Source: Auanema rhodensis
Lineage: Eukaryota; Nematoda; Chromadorea; Rhabditida; Rhabditidae
Length of the DNA: 64,000 bases
Reading direction: 5' to 3'
Assembly: GCA_964057225.1 (NCBI GenBank)
Contig: OZ059897.1
Span: 18,600,001 to 18,664,000, forward strand
In this document: positions 48,801-61,709 of the stretch, in pieces
Numbering within the stretch: the stretch's first letter is position 1
How the letters are laid out: every line of letters starts with the position of its first letter
Made by a program: the position numbers and the translations under genes
Notes under the pieces: generated by a model
Told to the model about the DNA's origin: nothing
The model's input: the letters and a program-made list of their open reading frames with translations, nothing else
Database searches by the model: none

Positions 48801-51800
48801 TGAAAATCGAGGATATAAGTGTGAACTTATATCAGTTGATATCTCGGTGCATTTTTAAGCTAGCGCAAATCTGATAACACAGATCGACGCAGCTTAAAAA
48901 TCCGCATCGAATGCACTATACTACATTGAGAAACGCTTGATACAAAAATTAGTTATGATCGTTTGAAAAATGATGCATTAGTGTATGTTGAGTTTCCATG
49001 TACACTCAACATTGCTTCCAAAAACATTTTGACAAAAATTTTTTCGAAAAATTTCAAAATAGTTTAGCAAAAAGTAGATGTTTTTAGATTCCATTTTTCA
49101 AGGCAAAGACGATGGACAATGTTATTCAACGAAAAAATTAATTCTTCAGGGTGAAAATCGAGGATATAAGTGTGAACTTATATCAGTTGATATCTCGGTG
49201 CATTTTTAAGCTAGCGCAAATCTGAAAACACAGATCGACGCAGCTTAAAAATCCGCATCGAATGCACTATACTACATTGAGAAACGTTTGATACAAAAAT
49301 TAGTTATGATCGTTTGAAAAATGATGCATTAGTGTATGTTGAGTTTCCATGTACACTCAACATTGCTTCCAAAAACATTTTGACAAAAATTTTTTCGAAA
49401 AATTTCAAAATAGTTTAGCAAAAAGTAGATGTTTTTAGATTCCATTTTTCAAGGCAAAGACGATGGACAATGTTATTCAACGAAAAAATTAATTCTTCAG
49501 GGTGAAAATCGAGGATATAAGTGTGAACTTATATCAGTTGATATCTCGGTGCATTTTCAAGCTAGCGCAAATCTGATAACACAGATCGACGCAGCTTAAA
49601 AATCCGCATCGAATGCACTATACTACATTAAGAAACGCTTAATACAAAAATTAGTTATGATCGTTTGAAAAATGATGCATTAGTGTATGTTGAGTTTCCA
49701 TGTACACTCAACATTGCTTCCAAAAACATTTTGACAAAAATTTTTTCGAAAAATTTCAAAATAGTTTAGCAAAAAGTAGATGTTTTTAGATTCCATTTTT
49801 CAAGGCAAAGACGATGGACAATGTTATTCAACGAAAAAATTAATTCTTCAGGGTGAAAATCGAGGATATAAGTGTGAACTTATATCAGTTGATATCTCGG
49901 TGCATTTTTAAGCTAGCGCAAATCTGATAACACAGATCGACGCAGCTTAAAAATCCGCATCGAATGCACTATACTACATTAAGAAACGCTTAATACAAAA
50001 ATTAGTTATGATCGTTTGAAAAATGATGCATTAGTGTATGTTGAGTTTCCATGTACACTCAACATTGCTTCCAAAAACATTTTGACAAAAATTTTTTCGA
50101 AAAATTTCAAAATAGTTTAGCAAAAAGTAGATGTTTTTAGATTTCATTTTTCAAGGCAAAGACGATGGACAATGTTATTCAACGAAAAAATTAATTCTTC
50201 AGGGTGAAAATCGAGGATATAAGTGTGAACTTATATCAGTTGATATCTCGGTGCATTTTTAAGCTAGCGCAAATCTGATAACACAGATCGACGCAGCTTA
50301 AAAATCCGCATCGAATGCACTATACTACATTAAGAAACGCTTAATACAAAAATTAGTTATGATCGTTTGAAAAATGATGCATTAGTGTATGTTGAGTTTC
50401 CATGTACACTCAACATTGCTTCCAAAAACATTTTGACAAAAATTTTTTCGAAAAATTTCAAAATAGTTTAGCAAAAAGTAGATGTTTTTAGATTTCATTT
50501 TTCAAGGCAAAGACGATGGACAATGTTATTCAACGAAAAAATTAATTCTTCAGGGTGAAAATCGAGGATATAAGTGTGAACTTATATCAGTTGATATCTC
50601 GGTGCATTTTTAAGCTAGCGCAAATCTGATAACACAGATCGACGCAGCTTAAAAATCCGCATCGAATGCACTATACTACATTGAGAAACGCTTGATACAA
50701 AAATTAGTTATGATCGTTTGAAAAATGATGCATTAGTGTATGTTGAGTTTCCATGTACACTCAACATTGCTTCCAAAAACATTTTGACAAAAATTTTTTC
50801 GAAAAATTTCAAAATAGTTTAGCAAAAAGTAGATGTTTTTAGATTCCATTTTTCAAGGCAAAGACGATGGACAATGTTATTCAACGAAAAAATTAATTCT
50901 TCAGGGTGAAAATCGAGGATATAAGTGTGAACTTATATCAGTTGATATCTCGGTGCATTTTCAAGCTAGCGCAAATCTGATAACACAGATCGACGCAGCT
51001 TAAAAATCCGCATCGAATGCACTATACTACATTAAGAAACGCTTAATACAAAAATTAGTTATGATCGTTTGAAAAATGATGCATTAGTGTATGTTGAGTT
51101 TCCATGTACACTCAACATTGCTTCCAAAAACATTTTGACAAAAATTTTTTCGAAAAATTTCAAAATAGTTTAGCAAAAAGTAGATGTTTTTAGATTCCAT
51201 TTTTCAAGGCAAAGACGATGGACAATGTTATTCAACGAAAAAATTAATTCTTCAGGGTGAAAATCGAGGATATAAGTGTGAACTTATATCAGTTGATATC
51301 TCGGTGCATTTTTAAGCTAGCGCAAATCTGATAACACAGATCGACGCAGCTTAAAAATCCGCATCGAATGCACTATACTACATTAAGAAACGCTTAATAC
51401 AAAAATTAGTTATGATCGTTTGAAAAATGATGCATTAGTGTATGTTGAGTTTCCATGTACACTCAACATTGCTTCCAAAAACATTTTGACAAAAATTTTT
51501 TCGAAAAATTTCAAAATAGTTTAGCAAAAAGTAGATGTTTTTAGATTTCATTTTTCAAGGCAAAGACGATGGACAATGTTATTCAACGAAAAAATTAATT
51601 CTTCAGGGTGAAAATCGAGGATATAAGTGTGAACTTATATCAGTTGATATCTCGGTGCATTTTTAAGCTAGCGCAAATCTGATAACACAGATCGACGCAG
51701 CTTAAAAATCCGCATCGAATGCACTATACTACATTGAGAAACGCTTGATACAAAAATTAGTTATGATCGTTTGAAAAATGATGCATTAGTGTATGTTGAG

Positions 51801-54800
51801 TTTCCATGTACACTCAACATTGCTTCCAAAAACATTTTGACAAAAATTTTTTCGAAAAATTTCAAAATAGTTTAGCAAAAAGTAGATGTTTTTAGATTCC
51901 ATTTTTCAAGGCAAAGACGATGGACAATGTTATTCAACGAAAAAATTAATTCTTCAGGGTGAAAATCGAGGATATAAGTGTGAACTTATATCAGTTGATA
52001 TCTCGGTGCATTTTCAAGCTAGCGCAAATCTGATAACACAGATCGACGCAGCTTAAAAATCCGCATCGAATGCACTATACTACATTAAGAAACGCTTAAT
52101 ACAAAAATTAGTTATGATCGTTTGAAAAATGATGCATTAGTGTATGTTGAGTTTCCATGTACACTCAACATTGCTTCCAAAAACATTTTGACAAAAATTT
52201 TTTCGAAAAATTTCAAAATAGTTTAGCAAAAAGTAGATGTTTTTAGATTCCATTTTTCAAGGCAAAGACGATGGACAATGTTATTCAACGAAAAAATTAA
52301 TTCTTCAGGGTGAAAATCGAGGATATAAGTGTGAACTTATATCAGTTGATATCTCGGTGCATTTTTAAGCTAGCGCAAATCTGATAACACAGATCGACGC
52401 AGCTTAAAAATCCGCATCGAATGCACTATACTACATTAAGAAACGCTTAATACAAAAATTAGTTATAATCGTTCGAAAAATGATGCATTAGTGTATGTTG
52501 AGTTTCCATGTACACTCAACATTGCTTCCAAAAACATTTTGACAAAAATTTTTTCGAAAAATTTCAAAATAATTTAGCAAAAAGTAGATGTTTTTAGATT
52601 CCATTTTTCAAGGCAAAGACGATGGACAATGTTATTCAACGAAAAAATTAATTCTTCAGGGTGAAAATCGAGGATATAAGTGTGAACTTATATCAGTTGA
52701 TATCTCGGTGCATTTTTAAGCTAGCGCAAATCTGATAACACAGATCGACGCAGCTTAAAAATCCGCATCGAATGCACTATACTACATTAAGAAACGCTTG
52801 ATACAAAAATTAGTTATGATCGTTTGAAAAATGATGCATTAGTGTATGTTGAGTTTCCATGTACACTCAACATTGCTTCCAAAAACATTTTGACAAAAAT
52901 TTTTTCGAAAAATTTCAGAATAATTTAGCAAAAAGTAGATGTTTTTAGATTCCATTTTTTAAGGCAAAGACGATGGACAATGTTATTCAACGAAAAAATT
53001 AATTCTTCAGGGTGAAAATTGAGGATATAAGTGTGAACTTATATCAGTTGATATCTCGGTGCATTTTTAAGCTAGCGCAAATTTGATAACACAGATCGAC
53101 GCAGCTTAAAAATCCGCATCGAATGCACTATACTACATTGAGAAACGCTTGATACAAAAATTAGTTATGATCATTTGAAAAATGATGCATTAGTGTATGT
53201 TGAGTTTCCATGTACACTCAACATTGCTTCCAAAAACATTTTGACAAAAATTTTTTCGAAAAATTTCAAAATAGTTTAGCAAAAAGTAGATGTTTTTAGA
53301 TTCCATTTTTCAGGGCAAAGACGATGGACAATGTTATTCAACGAAAAAATTAATTCTTCAGGGTGAAAATCGAGGATATAAGTGTGAACTTATATCAGTT
53401 GATATCTCGGTGCATTTTTAAGCTAGCGCAAATCTGATAACACAGATCGACGCAGCTTAAAAATCCGCATCGAATGCACTATACTACATTGAGAAACGCT
53501 TAATACAAAAATTAGTTATGATCGTTTGAAAAATGATGCATTAGTGTATGTTGAGTTTCCATGTACACTCAACATTGCTTCCAAAAACATTTTGACAAAA
53601 ATTTTTTCGAAAAATTTCAAAATAGTTTAGCAAAAAGTAGATGTTTTTAGATTCCATTTTTCAAGGCAAAGACGATGGACAATGTTATTCAACGAAAAAA
53701 TTAATTCTTCAGGGTGAAAATCGAGGATATAAGTGTGAACTTATATCAGTTGATATCTCGGTGCATTTTTAAGCTAGCGCAAATCTGATAACACAGATCG
53801 ACGCAGCTTAAAAATCCGCATCGAATGCACTATACTACATTAAGAAACGCGTGATACAAAAATTAGTTATGATCGTTTGAAAAATGATGCATTAGTGTAT
53901 GTTGAGTTTCCATGTACACTCAACATTGCTTCCAAAAACATTTTGACAAAAATTTTTTCGAAAAATTTCAAAATAATTTAGCAAAAAGTAGATGTTTTTA
54001 GATTCCATTTTTTAAGGCAAAGACGATGGACAATGTTATTCAACGAAAAAATTAATTCTTCAGGGTGAAAATTGAGGATATAAGTGTGAACTTATATCAG
54101 TTGATATCTCGGTGCATTTTTAAGCTAGCGCAAATCTGATAACACAGATCGACGCAGCTTAAAAATCCGCATCGAATGCACTATACTACATTGAGAAACG
54201 CTTGATACAAAAATTAGTTATGATCGTTTGAAAAATGATGCATTAGTGTATGTTGAGTTTCCATGTACACTCAACATTGCTTCCAAAAACATTTTGACAA
54301 AAATTTTTTCGAAAAATTTCATAATAGTTTAGCAAAAAGTAGATGTTTTTAGATTCCATTTTTCAGGGCAAAGACGATGGACAATGTTATTCAACGAAAA
54401 AATTAATTCTTCAGGGTGAAAATCGAGGATATAAGTGTGAACTTATATCAGTTGATATCTCGGTGCATTTTTAAGCTAGCGCAAATCTGATAACACAGAT
54501 CGACGCAGCTTAAAAATCCGCATCGAATGCACTATACTACATTGAGAAACGCTTGATACAAAAATTAGTTATGATCGTTTGAAAAATGATGCATTAGTGT
54601 ATGTTGAGTTTCCATGTACACTCAACATTGCTTCCAAAAACATTTTGACAAAAATTTTTTCGAAAAATTTCAAAATAGTTTAGCAAAAAGTAGATGTTTT
54701 TAGATTCCATTTTTCAAGGCAAAGACGATGGACAATGTTATTCAACGAAAAAATTAATTCTTCAGGGTGAAAATCGAGGATATAAGTGTGAACTTATATC

Positions 54801-55040
54801 AGTTGATATCTCGGTGCATTTTTAAGCTAGCGCAAATCTGAAAACACAGATCGACGCAGCTTAAAAATCCGCATCGAATGCACTATACTACATTGAGAAA
54901 CGTTTGATACAAAAATTAGTTATGATCGTTTGAAAAATGATGCATTAGTGTATGTTGAGTTTCCATGTACACTCAACATTGCTTCCAAAAACATTTTGAC
55001 AAAAATTTTTTCGAAAAATTTCAAAATAGTTTAGCAAAAA

Positions 55041-56795
55041 GTAGATGTTTTTAGATTCCATTTTTCAGGGCAAAGACGATGGACAATGTTATTCAACGAA
55101 AAAATTAATTCTTCAGGGTGAAAATCGAGGATATAAGTGTGAACTTATATCAGTTGATATCTCGGTGCATTTTTAAGCTAGCGTAAATCTGATAACACAG
55201 ATCGACGCAGCTTAAAAATCCGCATCGAATGCACTATACTACATTGAGAAACGCTTGATACAAAAATTAGTTATGATCGTTTGAAAAATGATGCATTAGT
55301 GTATGTTGAGTTTCCATGTACACTCAACATTGCTTCCAAAAACATTTTGACAAAAATTTTTTCGAAAAATTTCAAAATAGTTTAGCAAAAAGTAGATGTT
55401 TTTAGATTCCATTTTTCAAGGCAAAGACGATGGACAATGTTATTCAACGAAAAAATTAATTCTTCAGGGTGAAAATTGAGGATATAAGTGTGAACTTATA
55501 TCAGTTGATATCTCGGTGCATTTTTAAGCTAGCGCAAATCTGATAACACAGATCGACGCAGCTTAAAAATCCGCATCGAATGCACTATACTACATTGAGA
55601 AACGCTTGATACAAAAATTAGTTATGATCGTTTGAAAAATGATGCATTAGTGTATGTTGAGTTTCCATGTACACTCAACATTGCTTCCAAAAACATTTTG
55701 ACAAAAATTTTTTCGAAAAATTTCAAAATAGTTTAGCAAAAAGTAGATGTTTTTAGATTCCATTTTTCAGGGCAAAGACGATGGACAATGTTATTCAACG
55801 AAAAAATTAATTCTTCAGGGTGAAAATCGAGGATATAAGTGTGAACTTATATCAGTTGATATCTCGGTGCATTTTTAAGCTAGCGTAAATCTGATAACAC
55901 AGATCGACGCAGCTTAAAAATCCGCATCGAATGCACTATACTACATTGAGAAACGCTTGATACAAAAATTAGTTATGATCGTTTGAAAAATGATGCATTA
56001 GTGTATGTTGAGTTTCCATGTACACTCAACATTGCTTCCAAAAACATTTTGACAAAAATTTTTTCGAAAAATTTCAAAATAGTTTAGCAAAAAGTAGATG
56101 TTTTTAGATTCCATTTTTCAAGGCAAAGACGATGGACAATGTTATTCAACGAAAAAATTAATTCTTCAGGGTGAAAATTGAGGATATAAGTGTGAACTTA
56201 TATCAGTTGATATCTCGGTGCATTTTTAAGCTAGCGCAAATCTGATAACACAGATCGACGCAGCTTAAAAATCCGCATCGAATGCACTATACTACATTGA
56301 GAAACGCTTGATACAAAAATTAGTTATGATCGTTTGAAAAATGATGCATTAGTGTATGTTGAGTTTCCATGTACACTCAACATTGCTTCCAAAAACATTT
56401 TGACAAAAATTTTTTCGAAAAATTTCAAAATAGTTTAGCAAAAAGTAGATGTTTTTAGATTCCATTTTTCAGGGCAAAGACGATGGACAATGTTATTCAA
56501 CGAAAAAATTAATTCTTCAGGGTGAAAATCGAGGATATAAGTGTGAACTTATATCAGTTGATATCTCGGTGCATTTTTAAGCTAGCGTAAATCTGATAAC
56601 ACAGATCGACGCAGCTTAAAAATCCGCATCGAATGCACTATACTACATTGAGAAACGCTTGATACAAAAATTAGTTATGATCGTTTGAAAAATGATGCAT
56701 TAGTGTATGTTGAGTTTCCATGTACACTCAACATTGCTTCCAAAAACATTTTGACAAAAATTTTTTCGAAAAATTTCAAAATAGTTTAGCAAAAA
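55041..56795 (+). repeat. Dimeric higher-order repeat, two and a half copies
   Basis: Monomers at 55041, 55743 and 56445 share TTTTCAGGG and GCGTAAATC. The intervening monomers at 55392 and 56094 share AATTGAGG. The pair recurs in reversed register at 59604-60305. This second dimeric family differs from the one at 4213-7020. Confidence 0.8.
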
Positions 56796-57146
56796 GTAGA
56801 TGTTTTTAGATTCCATTTTTCAAGGCAAAGACGATGGACAATGTTATTCAACGAAAAAATTAATTCTTCAGGGTGAAAATCGAGGATATAAGTGTGAACT
56901 TATATCAGTTGATATCTCGGTGCATTTTTAAGCTAGCGCAAATCTGAAAACACAGATCGACGCAGCTTAAAAATCCGCATCGAATGCACTATACTACATT
57001 GAGAAACGTTTGATACAAAAATTAGTTATGATCGTTTGAAAAATGATGCATTAGTGTATGTTGAGTTTCCATGTACACTCAACATTGCTTCCAAAAACAT
57101 TTTGACAAAAATTTTTTCGAAAAATTTCAAAATAGTTTAGCAAAAA

Positions 57147-60100
57147 GTAGATGTTTTTAGATTCCATTTTTCAAGGCAAAGACGATGGACAATGTTATTC
57201 AACGAAAAAATTAATTCTTCAGGGTGAAAATCGAGGATATAAGTGTGAACTTATATCAGTTGATATCTCGGTGCATTTTCAAGCTAGCGCAAATCTGATA
57301 ACACAGATCGACGCAGCTTAAAAATCCGCATCGAATGCACTATACTACATTAAGAAACGCTTAATACAAAAATTAGTTATGATCGTTTGAAAAATGATGC
57401 ATTAGTGTATGTTGAGTTTCCATGTACACTCAACATTGCTTCCAAAAACATTTTGACAAAAATTTTTTCGAAAAATTTCAAAATAGTTTAGCAAAAAGTA
57501 GATGTTTTTAGATTCCATTTTTCAAGGCAAAGACGATGGACAATGTTATTCAACGAAAAAATTAATTCTTCAGGGTGAAAATCGAGGATATAAGTGTGAA
57601 CTTATATCAGTTGATATCTCGGTGCATTTTTAAGCTAGCGCAAATCTGATAACACAGATCGACGCAGCTTAAAAATCCGCATCGAATGCACTATACTACA
57701 TTAAGAAACGCTTAATACAAAAATTAGTTATGATCGTTTGAAAAATGATGCATTAGTGTATGTTGAGTTTCCATGTACACTCAACATTGCTTCCAAAAAC
57801 ATTTTGACAAAAATTTTTTCGAAAAATTTCAAAATAGTTTAGCAAAAAGTAGATGTTTTTAGATTCCATTTTTCAAGGCAAAGACGATGGACAATGTTAT
57901 TCAACGAAAAAATTAATTCTTCAGGGTGAAAATCGAGGATATAAGTGTGAACTTATATCAGTTGATATCTCGGTGCATTTTTAAGCTAGCGTAAATCTGA
58001 TAACACAGATCGACGCAGCTTAAAAATCCGCATCGAATGCACTATACTACATTGAGAAACGCTTGATACAAAAATTAGTTATGATCGTTTGAAAAATGAT
58101 GCATTAGTGTATGTTGAGTTTCCATGTACACTCAACATTGCTTCCAAAAACATTTTGACAAAAATTTTTTCGAAAAATTTCAAAATAGTTTAGCAAAAAG
58201 TAGATGTTTTTAGATTCCATTTTTCAAGGCAAAGACGATGGACAATGTTATTCAACGAAAAAATTAATTCTTCAGGGTGAAAATCGAGGATATAAGTGTG
58301 AACTTATATCAGTTGATATCTCGGTGCATTTTTAAGCTAGCGCAAATCTGAAAACACAGATCGACGCAGCTTAAAAATCCGCATCGAATGCACTATACTA
58401 CATTGAGAAACGTTTGATACAAAAATTAGTTATGATCGTTTGAAAAATGATGCATTAGTGTATGTTGAGTTTCCATGTACACTCAACATTGCTTCCAAAA
58501 ACATTTTGACAAAAATTTTTTCGAAAAATTTCAAAATAGTTTAGCAAAAAGTAGATGTTTTTAGATTCCATTTTTCAAGGCAAAGACGATGGACAATGTT
58601 ATTCAACGAAAAAATTAATTCTTCAGGGTGAAAATCGAGGATATAAGTGTGAACTTATATCAGTTGATATCTCGGTGCATTTTCAAGCTAGCGCAAATCT
58701 GATAACACAGATCGACGCAGCTTAAAAATCCGCATCGAATGCACTATACTACATTAAGAAACGCTTAATACAAAAATTAGTTATGATCGTTTGAAAAATG
58801 ATGCATTAGTGTATGTTGAGTTTCCATGTACACTCAACATTGCTTCCAAAAACATTTTGACAAAAATTTTTTCGAAAAATTTCAAAATAGTTTAGCAAAA
58901 AGTAGATGTTTTTAGATTCCATTTTTCAAGGCAAAGACGATGGACAATGTTATTCAACGAAAAAATTAATTCTTCAGGGTGAAAATCGAGGATATAAGTG
59001 TGAACTTATATCAGTTGATATCTCGGTGCATTTTTAAGCTAGCGCAAATCTGATAACACAGATCGACGCAGCTTAAAAATCCGCATCGAATGCACTATAC
59101 TACATTAAGAAACGCTTAATACAAAAATTAGTTATGATCGTTTGAAAAATGATGCATTAGTGTATGTTGAGTTTCCATGTACACTCAACATTGCTTCCAA
59201 AAACATTTTGACAAAAATTTTTTCGAAAAATTTCAAAATAGTTTAGCAAAAAGTAGATGTTTTTAGATTCCATTTTTCAAGGCAAAGACGATGGACAATG
59301 TTATTCAACGAAAAAATTAATTCTTCAGGGTGAAAATCGAGGATATAAGTGTGAACTTATATCAGTTGATATCTCGGTGCATTTTTAAGCTAGCGCAAAT
59401 CTGATAACACAGATCGACGCAGCTTAAAAATCCGCATCGAATGCACTATACTACATTAAGAAACGCTTAATACAAAAATTAGTTATGATCGTTTGAAAAA
59501 TGATGCATTAGTGTATGTTGAGTTTCCATGTACACTCAACATTGCTTCCAAAAACATTTTGACAAAAATTTTTTCGAAAAATTTCAAAATAGTTTAGCAA
59601 AAAGTAGATGTTTTTAGATTCCATTTTTCAAGGCAAAGACGATGGACAATGTTATTCAACGAAAAAATTAATTCTTCAGGGTGAAAATTGAGGATATAAG
59701 TGTGAACTTATATCAGTTGATATCTCGGTGCATTTTTAAGCTAGCGCAAATCTGATAACACAGATCGACGCAGCTTAAAAATCCGCATCGAATGCACTAT
59801 ACTACATTGAGAAACGCTTGATACAAAAATTAGTTATGATCGTTTGAAAAATGATGCATTAGTGTATGTTGAGTTTCCATGTACACTCAACATTGCTTCC
59901 AAAAACATTTTGACAAAAATTTTTTCGAAAAATTTCAAAATAGTTTAGCAAAAAGTAGATGTTTTTAGATTCCATTTTTCAGGGCAAAGACGATGGACAA
60001 TGTTATTCAACGAAAAAATTAATTCTTCAGGGTGAAAATCGAGGATATAAGTGTGAACTTATATCAGTTGATATCTCGGTGCATTTTTAAGCTAGCGTAA

Positions 60101-61709
60101 ATCTGATAACACAGATCGACGCAGCTTAAAAATCCGCATCGAATGCACTATACTACATTGAGAAACGCTTGATACAAAAATTAGTTATGATCGTTTGAAA
60201 AATGATGCATTAGTGTATGTTGAGTTTCCATGTACACTCAACATTGCTTCCAAAAACATTTTGACAAAAATTTTTTCGAAAAATTTCAAAATAGTTTAGC
60301 AAAAAGTAGATGTTTTTAGATTCCATTTTTCAAGGCAAAGACGATGGACAATGTTATTCAACGAAAAAATTAATTCTTCAGGGTGAAAATCGAGGATATA
60401 AGTGTGAACTTATATCAGTTGATATCTCGGTGCATTTTTAAGCTAGCGCAAATCTGAAAACACAGATCGACGCAGCTTAAAAATCCGCATCGAATGCACT
60501 ATACTACATTGAGAAACGTTTGATACAAAAATTAGTTATGATCGTTTGAAAAATGATGCATTAGTGTATGTTGAGTTTCCATGTACACTCAACATTGCTT
60601 CCAAAAACATTTTGACAAAAATTTTTTCGAAAAATTTCAAAATAGTTTAGCAAAAAGTAGATGTTTTTAGATTCCATTTTTCAAGGCAAAGACGATGGAC
60701 AATGTTATTCAACGAAAAAATTAATTCTTCAGGGTGAAAATCGAGGATATAAGTGTGAACTTATATCAGTTGATATCTCGGTGCATTTTCAAGCTAGCGC
60801 AAATCTGATAACACAGATCGACGCAGCTTAAAAATCCGCATCGAATGCACTATACTACATTAAGAAACGCTTAATACAAAAATTAGTTATGATCGTTTGA
60901 AAAATGATGCATTAGTGTATGTTGAGTTTCCATGTACACTCAACATTGCTTCCAAAAACATTTTGACAAAAATTTTTTCGAAAAATTTCAAAATAGTTTA
61001 GCAAAAAGTAGATGTTTTTAGATTCCATTTTTCAAGGCAAAGACGATGGACAATGTTATTCAACGAAAAAATTAATTCTTCAGGGTGAAAATCGAGGATA
61101 TAAGTGTGAACTTATATCAGTTGATATCTCGGTGCATTTTTAAGCTAGCGCAAATCTGATAACACAGATCGACGCAGCTTAAAAATCCGCATCGAATGCA
61201 CTATACTACATTAAGAAACGCTTAATACAAAAATTAGTTATGATCGTTTGAAAAATGATGCATTAGTGTATGTTGAGTTTCCATGTACACTCAACATTGC
61301 TTCCAAAAACATTTTGACAAAAATTTTTTCGAAAAATTTCAAAATAGTTTAGCAAAAAGTAGATGTTTTTAGATTCCATTTTTCAAGGCAAAGACGATGG
61401 ACAATGTTATTCAACGAAAAAATTAATTCTTCAGGGTGAAAATCGAGGATATAAGTGTGAACTTATATCAGTTGATATCTCGGTGCATTTTTAAGCTAGC
61501 GCAAATCTGATAACACAGATCGACGCAGCTTAAAAATCCGCATCGAATGCACTATACTACATTAAGAAACGCTTAATACAAAAATTAGTTATGATCGTTT
61601 GAAAAATGATGCATTAGTGTATGTTGAGTTTCCATGTACACTCAACATTGCTTCCAAAAACATTTTGACAAAAATTTTTTCGAAAAATTTCAAAATAGTT
61701 TAGCAAAAA
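57147..61709 (+). repeat. Triad higher-order repeats (GAAAACAC, TTTTCAAGC, CATTAAG monomers)
   Basis: A monomer with CTGAAAACAC plus CGTTTGAT is followed by one with CATTTTCAAGC plus CATTAAG/GCTTAAT and then by a CATTAAG/GCTTAAT copy. The ordered triad occurs at 49074, 56796, 58200 and 60306, and at 36505 with the retrotransposon sitting inside its second member. It is the most regular repeat signature of the right part. Confidence 0.8.
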